Below are positions 6,203-15,013 of a stretch of DNA of 41,776 bases, in pieces. Under the pieces are notes generated by a model that searched no databases, was not told where the DNA came from, and saw nothing but the letters and a program-made list of their open reading frames with translations. The stretch is from DATIHT01 sp964348615 (GTDB lineage: Bacteria > Patescibacteriota > Microgenomatia > Curtissbacterales > GWA2-41-24): assembly GCA_964348615.1 (NCBI GenBank), contig CAYGDE010000002.1, positions 1 to 41,776 on the forward strand, given 5' to 3'. The position numbers and the translations under genes are program-made. The stretch's first letter is position 1; every line of letters starts with the position of its first letter.

Positions 6203-7527
6203 GTGAAAAATACTTTTTATATCAAAACTTTTGGCTGTCAGCAAAATATTGCAGACAGTGAAAGAATATCAAGTTACTATCAAGCTCGCGGCTTCAAACC
6301 AGCCAAAAGCATGAAAAGTGCAAACACAGTTGTAATAAACACCTGTATGATTCGCCAAACAGCAGAAGACAGAGTAACAGGCCTCGTAAAAAATATCTCC
6401 AAATCCACCGGTCGGCGGACCAAACCTAAAATCGTTATTACTGGTTGTATGGTCGGAATGGCAGCGCGGGACGAAACCGGTAAATACTTAAAAGCACTGC
6501 AAAAGCGAATGCCGGAAGCCGACGAATTTTTGCCGCTAGAAGAAGTTGGTTTTGATTATCCGGCGCTGCGGCACGATGTTACTCACTCTTGGGTTCCAAT
6601 TTCAAATGGCTGCAACAATTTTTGTACTTTTTGTGTGGTACCTTTTACCAGAGGGAGAGAAATATCTCGCCCTTTTGAAGACATAATTTTAGAAATCAAA
6701 GATCTTGCAAAACAAGGCTGCCGCGAAGTAACGCTCCTTGGCCAAAACGTAAATTCATACGGAACGGATCTGGTTAAATCCACCAGCCGGCGGACAAAAG
6801 GATACAAACTGCCAAACGGTAAAACGGTTAAGCCAGTTATGGTCAAACATCTAGGAAAATATCGAATCCCCACTTTATTCCCATATCTTTTGTCCGAAGT
6901 GTGCAAAATAAAAGGTATAAAAACTGTTAAATTTATCTCTTCGAATCCATGGGATTTTTCCGATGAGTTAATAGACACTATTGCAAAAAATCCTAAAATA
7001 GACCGCAATTTACACCTCGCCCTACAGTCTGGTGACGATACGGTTCTTAAAAGGATGAACAGGTGGTATAGCGCAAAAGAGTATTTAAGCCTTACCAAAA
7101 AGATAAAAACGAAAATTCCAAACGCTCAAATTTCAACAGACATAATTGTGGGTTTCCCAGGTGAAACGCAGGAGCAATTTGAAAATACAGTAAAGCTTGC
7201 CAAAAACGTAAACTTTTCCTACGCCTACGTCAATAAATACTCAGATCGCCCAAACACCGCAGCCCATAAAGCGTTTGGCGATAATGTAACTCATGCCGAA
7301 AAAGACCGAAGNNNNNNNNNNNNNNNNNNNNNNNNNNNNNNNNNNNNNNNNNNNNNNNNNNNNNNNNNNNNNNNNNNNNNNNNNNNNNNNNNNNNNNNNN
7401 NNNNNNNNNNNCCGCAGCCCATAAAGCGTTTGGCGATAATGTAACTCATGCCGAAAAAGACCGAAGGTTTCAAATTCTAGACGAGCTCATTAATCACAAC
7501 GCCAATCCCAGAACAGCAGTTCACTAG
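6203..7527 (+). CDS. miaB: tRNA-2-methylthio-N6-dimethylallyladenosine synthase, split by an assembly gap
   Basis: Radical-SAM methylthiotransferase that adds a methylthio group to i6A37 in tRNA, acting after MiaA, which is also in this window. The N-terminal cluster cysteines are C12, C48 and C82; the radical-SAM triad C137-x3-C141-x2-C144 is in NGCNNFCTFC. Start is GTG. A run of 100 N (7312-7411) interrupts the gene, and the 55 bases before the gap repeat exactly after it. Collapsing the repeat restores one open frame of 389 residues ending with TAG at 7525-7527. The restored protein stops just after the radical-SAM domain: the C-terminal TRAM domain found in most MiaB (about 440 residues) is missing. 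MtaB-like activity is the alternative, but the TFGCQQN and GCNNFC patterns favour MiaB. Confidence 0.9.
7257..7466. repeat. Duplicated 55-base contig ends around a 100-N gap
   Basis: Bases 7257-7311 and 7412-7466 are identical, and exactly 100 N lie between them. This is what a scaffolder leaves when two contigs that overlap by one k-mer are joined with a default gap. The repeat is almost certainly an assembly product, not a tandem repeat in the genome. Confidence 0.93.
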
Positions 7528-7543
7528 TTCTACTACCCACTCA

Positions 7544-8824
7544 TCATCGCCAGGTCTTCAGCAACATATACTTGTCAATTGCCGCAATATCAATTGGCCA
7601 ACCAGAAGATATTGGATAGAGAAAAAAGAACATAGCCGCAAATAGAATCAAAATCAAAACAACAAGATATTTAAATTTTGTTTTCCAGATATCAAAAAGC
7701 ATCATCCCTATAGAAATTGCCATAAATGGTAAGGAAGGTAAATAGTGGTGCAAAAACATAATACGGGGGCTAAAAATCCAGGGCACCCAAAAAATAAAAT
7801 AGCCCAAAAGAACAATAAGATACACCATGCGTTTTTCTTCTAGAAATTTACCCACCAAATAAGAAATAGCAATAATTCCGCCCCAAAAAATTAATGGGTT
7901 TCCAATTGCATAAATAAATCCAGCTTTTTGTTCATACTCTTCATAAGAAAGATAAACCCCCCGCACATCCAAAACCCAAGGACACCAAGTCTTTGGTCCA
8001 CCAAGCCCTTTTGGTACGCACGAAAGAGGCGTTGTACCATAAGAATGTTCCAAATCATGTCTGTTCTGGTACCACCAAATCTGCTTATTTAAATCTATAA
8101 ATTGTTTTACCGAATGACCCTGCAACCAAAATTGGCTGTATGAGGCGAGATAAATCAAAATGGGAATGACAGCCAATAAAATAATTTTAAAATCAAACCG
8201 TTTGTGTTTAATTTTTTCAAACACAACTAGTACAAAAATTGCGAAAATTGCATAAAAACCAGACCATTTCGAAGATACCGCAAGTCCCAGCACCACGCTT
8301 GTTAAAAGTAGATAATTAAATTTGTTCGTCTTTAAATATAAATGAGCAAGTATAAATGACAAAAGGACAAAAAAAGTAACAAAAACGTCATTCATTGTAA
8401 TTCTCGACATAACAAACATCAGATTTTCAAAAGCCATTACGCTTGCTGCAAATAATCCAACTTCCACTCCAAACATCATTGCTCCAAGAACAAAAGTAGC
8501 CCCAACAATTGCAGTGCCAAAGATTGCACTTGGAAGTCTCCATCCGGTTGGGTTATCTCCAACAATTTTTATAGAAGTGGCCTGAATTAACTTTGCCAAG
8601 GGAGGATGGAGCCAATCGAAAGCAGTATTTTCTTCTGGAGCTGGTGCAAAGGGGTCATACGCGGCAGGGTTGTTCTGAGAATACGCACGGGCTGTAACGA
8701 CATGGTAAACCTCGTCAAAATAATACTTACCAGGCTCGCCAATTCGATACATTCTTATTGCAAAAGAAAACAATAATAAGAACACCAAATAAAAAGGGAC
8801 AAATTTTTTCGAAAATATTTTCAT
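7544..8824 (-). CDS. PMT-family (GT39-like) membrane glycosyltransferase
   Basis: Polytopic membrane protein of 426 residues, probably transferring a sugar from a lipid-linked donor to protein on the outer face of the membrane. From the ATG at 8824 it begins MKIFSKKFVPFYLVF. The first external loop has the family's acidic pair in YYFDEVYHV, followed by DWLHPPLAKLIQA, and there are about ten further hydrophobic segments. An ATG at 8857 would add 11 residues overlapping the upstream gene and is less likely. It starts 4 bases after the upstream membrane gene ends, so the two form an operon. Acceptor and sugar are unknown. Confidence 0.85.
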   Translation of the reverse strand: MKIFSKKFVPFYLVFLLLFSFAIRMYRIGEPGKYYFDEVYHVVTARAYSQNNPAAYDPFAPAPEENTAFDWLHPPLAKLIQATSIKIVGDNPTGWRLPSAIFGTAIVGATFVLGAMMFGVEVGLFAASVMAFENLMFVMSRITMNDVFVTFFVLLSFILAHLYLKTNKFNYLLLTSVVLGLAVSSKWSGFYAIFAIFVLVVFEKIKHKRFDFKIILLAVIPILIYLASYSQFWLQGHSVKQFIDLNKQIWWYQNRHDLEHSYGTTPLSCVPKGLGGPKTWCPWVLDVRGVYLSYEEYEQKAGFIYAIGNPLIFWGGIIAISYLVGKFLEEKRMVYLIVLLGYFIFWVPWIFSPRIMFLHHYLPSLPFMAISIGMMLFDIWKTKFKYLVVLILILFAAMFFFLYPISSGWPIDIAAIDKYMLLKTWR

Positions 8825-8828
8825 TATT

Positions 8829-10571
8829 TTAGTATAGCTTGTACAAACTAAAATCACCGTGTCTGATCAAAAGCACAAACTGGGCATCAAATACTGCCAA
8901 AGACGCATCCCAATCATAAACGGCCGATGGGTCTAAAAGCGCATATCTTGCGTTATATAAATAAGGTATGTTGTTGTAAATTTGAGGATCTTTGAAAAAT
9001 TGCTTTAAATTTTTCTCTCTCTCACTATAGTCGATTCCTCTTGTCCACAACCAGCCAGGGTATCCAACAACTGCAGGTCTACCTGCAAGAGAATTCACCA
9101 AATTAAGGTGCGAAGAAGTTGTCAATATTTTTTCATTTTGAGGCATATTTGCATTTCTTATATAATCTGCAATCGCGACAGAATCCTTATTAAAAATTAC
9201 TGGAAGATTATCAACAGGAGTCAGCAGTCTGGGAATTTGGTCAATAATTCCAGAATGAATCGCCAAAGCTACAAAAGCAGCAAGAAGAAAATAACCTAGT
9301 CTTTTTCGGTATTTCGAAATTTCACCAAAAAAGGCAACAATTACAACTGCCGCAAAATATTGGAAGTAAACCAATATTTTGTTGTTATCATAGTCCCAAG
9401 GTTGGAATCTAATAATCTGAACTAGCAAAAAAAGGAATAAGCCGCAAATGGACCAAAAAACTAAATCGCTGCGCGCCCTTTTACCAAAAGATTTTAGAAA
9501 GAAGAAAGTAGCAAGTAAAAAAACAGGTAAAACTACACCAAAATTTACAAATATAAAATTAAAATATGCCAAGACATTTTCAAAAAAACTGCCACCTGCT
9601 TTATATGCAACCGATCCTATTGTTGGGGCACTCATCCAACCTAGTCTAAATTGAATAAAAGAATTATCAGAAGATAAAATACCATTTTTTCCTTGCACCA
9701 GGTAAAAAATCTGGGGCAAAGCAAAAATTGCGGCACTTAAACCCAAAACAAAAAAATTCGAAAATACCCCCCTTCCTTTCTGAAAAAAAGTAAATATTGC
9801 AAAAAGTACTAAAACTACAGACATTGCAACAAAAGAATGGTAATGGGAAAGGGGAGTAAGGCCAACGACAAGGCCTAAAAGAATTGTCAACTTAAAATTA
9901 CTTTGGTTATTTCGCCATTTTTGAAAAACAAACAAAAAAAGTGAAAACATAAAAAATCCGAGCAAGAATGATCTTTGATGCAAAAAAACTAAAGATAAAG
10001 GAGCACCCCAACCGATATTCTGCTCAGGATAAACAGCATCCCACCTCGTAATTGTGGATGTAGTCGCCTCAACTGTATACTGTACGAACTCTCCCACGCT
10101 GCTAGCATTACTTTGGCTAATGACATGGAGAGATCCAAATCCCGAGCCCAGCAAAAAAATAACAATAGCAACCACGCTTGCAAAAGAAGATTTCAAAATA
10201 GATTTATAAAAAAGAAAAGTTAAAAATATTCCGCCAGCAACACAAGTCATTGCAACCGCCTGCATTGCAAAAAACCAGTCTGCGTCAAATCTTAATAGTA
10301 AGCCGCTTAACAAATTGACAAAAAATGGATAACGTAGTCGCTCCCCGTCAAAAATTGGCTCATTAAAATCCAAAGGTTGGCCAAAAGCAAACTTGCTAAC
10401 CTGCGTCATATGAAATGGAATATCGCCGTAACCAGCGCTGGCTGTCCTTATATTTCCTGCGGAATCCACAACAAAAGTTTTATAAAGTAAAAAAAGATGA
10501 AAGAAAATTATTAAAGACAATAAAAATAATGGCCAAATTTTCCTCATGCGAAACATTTGTAATTTAATCAT
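8829..10571 (-). CDS. Large polytopic membrane protein, glycosyltransferase-C-like
   Basis: 580 residues with an N-terminal anchor, about a dozen hydrophobic segments and a soluble C-terminal region of about 110 residues. The first loop has GYGDIPFHM followed by FDGERLRYPFFVNLLSG, the layout of GT-C enzymes with an acidic residue after the first membrane helix. The C-terminal part has AIADYIRNANMPQNEKILTT and GYPGWLWTRGIDYSERE, resembling the ends of other large bacterial GT-C proteins. I do not recognise the exact family. It precedes the PMT-like gene in a two-gene operon, which suggests joint glycosylation or surface-sugar work. A second start at 10547 (MRKIWPLF) is possible. Confidence 0.7.
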   Translation of the reverse strand: MIKLQMFRMRKIWPLFLLSLIIFFHLFLLYKTFVVDSAGNIRTASAGYGDIPFHMTQVSKFAFGQPLDFNEPIFDGERLRYPFFVNLLSGLLLRFDADWFFAMQAVAMTCVAGGIFLTFLFYKSILKSSFASVVAIVIFLLGSGFGSLHVISQSNASSVGEFVQYTVEATTSTITRWDAVYPEQNIGWGAPLSLVFLHQRSFLLGFFMFSLFLFVFQKWRNNQSNFKLTILLGLVVGLTPLSHYHSFVAMSVVLVLFAIFTFFQKGRGVFSNFFVLGLSAAIFALPQIFYLVQGKNGILSSDNSFIQFRLGWMSAPTIGSVAYKAGGSFFENVLAYFNFIFVNFGVVLPVFLLATFFFLKSFGKRARSDLVFWSICGLFLFLLVQIIRFQPWDYDNNKILVYFQYFAAVVIVAFFGEISKYRKRLGYFLLAAFVALAIHSGIIDQIPRLLTPVDNLPVIFNKDSVAIADYIRNANMPQNEKILTTSSHLNLVNSLAGRPAVVGYPGWLWTRGIDYSEREKNLKQFFKDPQIYNNIPYLYNARYALLDPSAVYDWDASLAVFDAQFVLLIRHGDFSLYKLY

Positions 10572-10626
10572 AGACGATTTATAAAATTAGTCAAAACCGA
10601 GGGCCAACATATAAAATATAACAGTT

Positions 10627-11607
10627 ATGAAACATAAAGGGCTCATAATTTACGGGCCAACATCAACAGGTAAAACCGGTCTTGCCCTGCAACTTGCACG
10701 TAAATTCAAAGGGGAAATTATTTCTGTAGATTCCCGTCAAGTTTACAAGAATTTAGATATTGGAACTGGAAAAGTTTCTTTCGAATCAAAAGTCGAAAAA
10801 CATTCAGGGTATTGGCAAGTAGATGGAGTAAAAATTCACGGTTTTGACATAATAGAACCTGGCAAAAATTTCTCCGCCTCAGACTTTATAAAATTCGCAC
10901 AATCAACAATCGAACAAATCCTAAGAAGGAAAAAATTACCAATAATTGTTGGTGGTACAGGTTTTTATCTTAAGTCTCTGCTTCAAGGCATTGAGTCATC
11001 GGGCATACCTCAAAATCTCAAACTAAGAAGCGAACTTGAATTGCAAACAAAAAAAGAGCTTCTAAAAAAACTTCAAAAACTTGATCCCATACGGGCAAAA
11101 TCAATGAACGAATCAGACCGCCAAAACCCTCGGCGTCTCATCCGGGCAATCGAAATTGCTATATCAAAATCTGAACCAATAAGTCGATCAGCTTCTAGCT
11201 GGTCTCTGGTTTACCCTGAGTCTTATCGAAGGGAAACTGGCAACTTTCTACTATTAGGTCTTACCGCACCTAATGCTTATATTTATAAAAAATCAGACAA
11301 GTGGCTAGAAACTCGCATGAATCATGGGCTAGTAGATGAAATCAGGGGGCTTCTTAAAAAAAGAGTCGATAACAATTGGCTCGAAAATCTTGGTCTCGAA
11401 TATCGCTGGATTACAAGGTACCTAAAAGGTGAAATTAATAAAAAAAGTGCAGTAGAAAGATTAAAAGGAGACATACATGATTTTATAAGGCGTCAAAAGA
11501 CTTACTTCAATAAATTCAAAAGTATTCAAATGTTCGATGTATCCCAAAAAAATTGGCAAAAAGAATTAGAAAAAACAGTTACGCTCTGGTATACTCGAAC
11601 TAAGTGA
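10627..11607 (+). CDS. miaA: tRNA dimethylallyltransferase
   Basis: Transfers the dimethylallyl group from DMAPP to N6 of A37 in tRNAs that read U-starting codons, giving i6A, the substrate of MiaB. The 326-residue product has the P-loop YGPTSTGKTGLA near the N-terminus, EIISVDSRQVYKNLDIGTGK with the catalytic aspartate, IIVGGTGFYLKSLLQG, and the tRNA-contact segment NPRRLIRAIEI. The C-terminus has LEYRWITRYLKGE and FIRRQKTYFNKF. It is divergent from the membrane-protein operon; TATAAA at 10610-10615 is a possible -10. Its TGA overlaps the GTG start of the next gene (GTGA). Confidence 0.96.
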   Translation: MKHKGLIIYGPTSTGKTGLALQLARKFKGEIISVDSRQVYKNLDIGTGKVSFESKVEKHSGYWQVDGVKIHGFDIIEPGKNFSASDFIKFAQSTIEQILRRKKLPIIVGGTGFYLKSLLQGIESSGIPQNLKLRSELELQTKKELLKKLQKLDPIRAKSMNESDRQNPRRLIRAIEIAISKSEPISRSASSWSLVYPESYRRETGNFLLLGLTAPNAYIYKKSDKWLETRMNHGLVDEIRGLLKKRVDNNWLENLGLEYRWITRYLKGEINKKSAVERLKGDIHDFIRRQKTYFNKFKSIQMFDVSQKNWQKELEKTVTLWYTRTK

Positions 11608-12635
11608 TCGAAACAAAAGCTCCTCTAAAAGTTGAAATTTCCTATAAAACTGTAATTTTTACAGTAGCCTTTTTAATAGGTCTTTGGTTTGTTATGCAAA
11701 TTAGGGAAATTATTGTCCTTATTTTCTTATCCATAATTCTTTTGTCTGCGCTTCTCAAACCAGTAGAATGGTTGACAGAGCATCGTATTCCAAGAGTACT
11801 CGCAGTTTTAATTATCTATGTCGTTTTAATAAGTTTAATTTCTCTTGCTGTTGGAATTATTATTCCGCCTCTTATTGATCAAACTTCCGATTTTGTTTCC
11901 CAATTGCCCCAAATAATTGGTACTGTTAACGATTTTCTAGTTTTTAATAAAATTCCTGTAGAAAATTTATCATCTGTAGTTTCTAATCAACTGCAATCAA
12001 TAGCCGGAAATTTTATTGCAATTTCGTCGGCGATATTTTCAAGTATTTTTTCAATTCTGACGATTTTTGTCTTTACTTTTTATCTCCTTTTAGAATGGAA
12101 AAAATTTGTTAGACTCATTGCTTCCCCATTTGCAGGCAAACAGGAAAAGAAAGTAATTAATCTTGTTGCCAAAGTTGAAGATGGGTTAGGCCTTTGGTTA
12201 AGAGGTCAGCTCACCTTGTCGGCAACAGTCGGGATTTTAACATTCATAGGTCTTACAGTTTTGGGAATTCCTTATGCTCTTCCTCTTGCCTTGCTTGCTG
12301 GGATATTTGAAATTATTCCGATAATTGGTCCAATTATTGCAGCTATCCCGGCAATACTTGTTGGCCTTACGATTGCTCCCATTATGGGTCTGGCAATGGC
12401 TGGAATGTTTTTTGTTATCCAACAGCTTGAAAATAATTTGATAGTTCCATTAATTATGTCCAAAGTTATTGGTCTTCAGCCACCAATTATAATTATTGCG
12501 CTTTTAATTGGAGCAAAACTAGCCGGAGTCGGAGGAGCGTTTTTAACAGTACCAATCTTGGTAGTTGCCAAAATCGCCATCAAAGAATTTTTAACAGAAG
12601 ATCAAAAACTAGATGACGATTTAGTGGAAGAATAG
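11604..12635 (+). CDS. AI-2E family transporter / permease
   Basis: Integral membrane protein of 343 residues from the PF01594 (AI-2E/TqsA/PerM-like) family. It has two N-terminal helices around IVLIFLSIILLSALLKPVEWL, a soluble segment (VSQLPQIIGTVNDFL and beyond), a helix pair with VFTFYLLLEWKK, then a glycine-rich C-terminal half with IFEIIPIIGPIIAAIPAIL and QQLENNLIVPLIMSKVIGL, which are family hallmarks. Substrate is unknown in most members; autoinducer-2 export or ion antiport should not be assumed. It starts at GTG overlapping the miaA stop and converges on the RNase P RNA gene. Confidence 0.9.
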   Translation: MIETKAPLKVEISYKTVIFTVAFLIGLWFVMQIREIIVLIFLSIILLSALLKPVEWLTEHRIPRVLAVLIIYVVLISLISLAVGIIIPPLIDQTSDFVSQLPQIIGTVNDFLVFNKIPVENLSSVVSNQLQSIAGNFIAISSAIFSSIFSILTIFVFTFYLLLEWKKFVRLIASPFAGKQEKKVINLVAKVEDGLGLWLRGQLTLSATVGILTFIGLTVLGIPYALPLALLAGIFEIIPIIGPIIAAIPAILVGLTIAPIMGLAMAGMFFVIQQLENNLIVPLIMSKVIGLQPPIIIIALLIGAKLAGVGGAFLTVPILVVAKIAIKEFLTEDQKLDDDLVEE

Positions 12636-12648
12636 AAAAAAAGAAAAA

Positions 12649-13007
12649 CTTTTGGGAAGAGAGTAAGCCAGATTCTGTTTTGCAGCAATCATCTATCTCG
12701 AAATGATGTAAATTGTCACTCCGTCCGCCTTTTTTGGCGAATGCCCCTACTCGAGTCTCTTGGAAGCGCGTCGTTGACTCATTTTAGGTTGCAGCTGGTA
12801 GGATTGTCCGTTTCACACCTACTCGTCTCTGTTACTCTCACCGAAAGTTAATTCCTTCGGCGCCCTGAAAATCACATGTAGGTAAAATTATCAGGGACTA
12901 GCGATTACTCGTCGGGGCAAAAACCCCGTACCATGCTTCCTGCTGTCTGGACTTTCCTCCCGCCCAAATGTTCAATTTTGGCGGGCGATTGCCCTTCTTC
13001 CCAAAAG
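12649..13007 (-). ncRNA. rnpB: RNase P RNA, bacterial type
   Basis: Catalytic RNA that removes tRNA 5' leaders. Read on the minus strand it has the universal box GGAGGAAAGTCCAGACAGC near the 5' end and the matching 3' end ACAGAATCTGGCTTAC. The ends close with a perfect 12-bp P1 helix (12996-13007 with 12649-12660), which sets the boundaries at about 359 bases. A GCCCGCCAAAA/TTGGGCGG hairpin lies between P1 and the conserved box. Downstream, AAAAGTTTTTCTTTTTTTC can act as a terminator with the closing helix. It converges on the AI-2E gene, 13 bases away. Confidence 0.95.
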
Positions 13008-13015
13008 TAGCCTAT

Positions 13016-13021
13016 ATTATA
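13016..13021 (-). promoter_or_regulatory. -10 box of rnpB
   Basis: TATAAT read on the minus strand, ending 8 bases before the predicted 5' end of the RNase P RNA at 13007, so promoter and RNA fold agree on the 5' end. No good -35 match is seen at the expected distance (TACTGA at 13044-13039 is the best). Confidence 0.6.
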
Positions 13022-13093
13022 CCAAATTTAACCAAGTCTCAGTAATTACTGTCCAAACTCTCCCAGCCTTACAACTCATCCTGGCTCTGGCTG

Positions 13094-13113
13094 AATATGT
13101 TGGAACCTATTAT
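13094..13113. repeat. Degenerate copy of the 20-base 3'-flanking element
   Basis: Matches the two identical copies at 14343 and 14968 at 16 of 20 positions, keeping TATGTT and GAAC. It lies 21 bases beyond the stop of the 361-residue minus-strand gene, the same place as the other copies relative to their genes. Confidence 0.5.
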
Positions 13114-13134
13114 CAAGAAGTTTATGTTTCCTGA

Positions 13135-14220
13135 TTAGCTGAAATCGTCGGGCAATATAACTACACCATATCTTGGATCTTCTTTATCTGTGATATCTCT
13201 CTTATACTTTCTTCCTGCAATAGCAGCTTTGAACTTGTCTTTATCTCCACTTCTAGCGGCATCTACTGTTTCTTCTGTAAGTGCTTCTGTATAACCTGTG
13301 CCAAACCATGACACAGTTAAACCCTCACGCATTACAGGGTTATCTAATATCTTTTGATACTCATCATCAGACAATTTTTTCCATCTTTCCAAGAAGTAAG
13401 CGTCTTTATAATTTGGATTAGTGGGTTTGATTGCTCTCCCTTTCATGTACAGATTTTCTGCTCCTACTTTTTCCACCGCAGCTTGAACAAGTTGCATTGC
13501 ATAATCAGCTCGCCATTCTTCTCCTTTGTCGCTTACATGGAATAATTCACTAAATAACTGGTCTGTAATAGTTTCATTAGGATCAAAGATAGTGGGAGCA
13601 AGGTTTCGTTGCTCAACAAATCTAATTTGTGCATCATCAGGACTTACCATTACATTGTGACCATTAATAAATGCCACATCATTGAGCTTTAATCCTGCCC
13701 CTGCTGCCGAAGAAATAACACCAAATGCACTTCTTGCATACCCCCTACGAAAATCTGGATCATCACGCAATCTTGTTTCTAGTTCTTCTAATTCAAGACC
13801 TTGTAAGCGTTCCATAACTACCCAATCACCACTAATACCATATAATTCAGGCACTAATGTTTTAACAATTGGATGAGTAGCTGCGAGTTCCGAATATACT
13901 CTTGCATCTTCAACATTGTTTCTAATTACGGCAGATGTTGTTTCTCCATCAGCACCATTGAGATCTACAATCCCAACAAATGCGTGTTTCCCACGCCTTA
14001 AATGTGGTAGTCTTACACCATATTTAGTGCCTCGATGTTCTCCACTAACATTCAAAGCATAATCAGAACTGTAGCGGTTAGGATCATCAATCTTTGCTTC
14101 AACCTGCGGAATGAGGTGTTCAAAGACAGGTTTATATTTAGCCATTCTTCCAGCTTCTAATCCATGTGGCACGTCAGGAGTAGCTAATCCTAAATCGACT
14201 TCTTTTAGATCGCGGTTCAT
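13135..14220 (-). CDS. Hypothetical protein with a possible kinase-like fold
   Basis: Unrecognised 361-residue soluble protein. Some features recall protein-kinase-like folds: a hinge-like WVVMERLQGLELEELE (133-148), and a catalytic-loop-like stretch with D181 and N189 in NDVAFINGHNVMV, followed after a short strand by RFVEQ (200-204), where kinases have DFG or IDF. If so, the metal-binding aspartate is replaced by E203 or absent, and it may be a pseudokinase. The C-terminal third is charged with no motif. A -10-like TATTCT (14234-14229) sits 8 bases before the ATG. The kinase idea is inference from pattern only. Confidence 0.6.
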   Translation of the reverse strand: MNRDLKEVDLGLATPDVPHGLEAGRMAKYKPVFEHLIPQVEAKIDDPNRYSSDYALNVSGEHRGTKYGVRLPHLRRGKHAFVGIVDLNGADGETTSAVIRNNVEDARVYSELAATHPIVKTLVPELYGISGDWVVMERLQGLELEELETRLRDDPDFRRGYARSAFGVISSAAGAGLKLNDVAFINGHNVMVSPDDAQIRFVEQRNLAPTIFDPNETITDQLFSELFHVSDKGEEWRADYAMQLVQAAVEKVGAENLYMKGRAIKPTNPNYKDAYFLERWKKLSDDEYQKILDNPVMREGLTVSWFGTGYTEALTEETVDAARSGDKDKFKAAIAGRKYKRDITDKEDPRYGVVILPDDFS

Positions 14221-14342
14221 GTAAATCTAGAATACCATTTTTACTAACAAAAAATTTGAGGATGAAGACCAAGTTCAAATCCTGTTCTGAGTTTATTGAA
14301 GGGAGTTTATCGAAGTGCTAAGAAAAAAGCTAGCTTTGGTTA

Positions 14343-14362
14343 ACTATGTTAGAACTTTTTAT
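14343..14362. repeat. 20-base 3'-flanking element, copy 2
   Basis: Identical over 20 bases to 14968-14987 (core ACTATGTTAGAAC followed by TTTTTAT). It lies 24 bases beyond the stop of the 169-residue minus-strand gene. On the minus strand it reads ATAAAAAGTTCTAACATAGT. Confidence 0.7.
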
Positions 14363-14386
14363 TCCCAACTGTTAATTTAACTGCAA

Positions 14387-14896
14387 CTAATTAGTTGGAA
14401 ATACACCTGATTGGCCTTCAGGTAGCTGGGGAAAGAGGGAAGTAAAATCATTTGCTCCTTCAAATATAGCATCTGTGACATTAGTCCATGCATCGACATA
14501 AATATCGTTACTTTTTCCTGGGCGAGGAATGATTTTGAGTTTTAGAATCTCAGCGTGTCTTGATTCTTCCAGACTCATTCTACTGGGATAACCAAGAAGT
14601 GTCGTAAAATCATAGAATTCAAAATTATCGAAAAACGCTGGATCTCTCCACTCAATTCCTTCGGCCAAACATATTGCTTTTACAATCTCTTCAGCAGCAT
14701 TTATTGTGCTCGTTGCTTGATCCGATCCTTTTAATGCACTAAAAATCACTTTACCGCCTTCCTTCCTATAGACTATTTCACCTTTAGAACCATGGAACCC
14801 TTGATACTCTATTTTTTTCAGGGGACGAGGCGCAATTTCACTTTCGCCTGGCACTAAAGCATCAGTTTTTTCGTTAGATGAGCCAAATTCAACCAT
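14387..14896 (-). CDS. Hypothetical protein, 169 residues
   Basis: Unrecognised soluble acidic protein. It has a polar N-terminal tail (1-25), a beta-rich segment around IEYQGFHGSKGEIVYRKEGGKVIFSA, a helical part (TINAAEEIVKAICLAEGIEW) and a C-terminal part ending in GVFPTN. One cysteine; no membrane helix. The gene has a strong promoter and so is probably expressed. It lies between two other minus-strand genes of unknown role, and its stop lies within a short palindrome (CAACTAATTAGTTG). Confidence 0.6.
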   Translation of the reverse strand: MVEFGSSNEKTDALVPGESEIAPRPLKKIEYQGFHGSKGEIVYRKEGGKVIFSALKGSDQATSTINAAEEIVKAICLAEGIEWRDPAFFDNFEFYDFTTLLGYPSRMSLEESRHAEILKLKIIPRPGKSNDIYVDAWTNVTDAIFEGANDFTSLFPQLPEGQSGVFPTN

Positions 14897-14907
14897 TTTA
14901 TGGGTGG

Positions 14908-14936
14908 ATTATAAAGAAAAGTAGCAAAATAGTCAA
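14908..14936 (-). promoter_or_regulatory. Promoter of the 169-residue gene
   Basis: On the minus strand: TTGACT (14936-14931), a 17-base spacer and perfect TATAAT (14913-14908). The predicted start near 14901 leaves a leader of only about 5 bases before the ATG, with no Shine-Dalgarno sequence. Confidence 0.75.
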
Positions 14937-14967
14937 ACTATAGGTTGAGGAAAGCTGTCACTGATTG

Positions 14968-14987
14968 ACTATGTTAGAACTTTTTAT
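14968..14987. repeat. 20-base 3'-flanking element, copy 3
   Basis: Identical to 14343-14362 and located 26 bases beyond the stop of the DedA-like minus-strand gene. The left flank (CTGATTG) also resembles the flank of the degenerate copy at 13094 (CTGGCTG). Confidence 0.7.
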
Positions 14988-15013
14988 CGAAATCAACTTT
15001 ATGTTTATACTTA

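Noticed and set aside
6583..7098. 171-codon minus-strand open frame opposite miaB
   Set aside because: Opposite the conserved radical-SAM domain and without family motifs, so a shadow frame.
6203..7444. MiaB C-terminus as read straight through the N run (ending KRLAIM)
   Set aside because: The N run has an arbitrary length (100, not a multiple of 3), which shifts the frame. Collapsing the duplicated 55 bases gives a consistent reading frame instead.
14343..14987. The repeated GTTAGAAC core as an integron attC site
   Set aside because: attC core sites follow GTTRRRY, and GTTAGAA fails the last position. There is no long inverted repeat around it and no integrase in the window.
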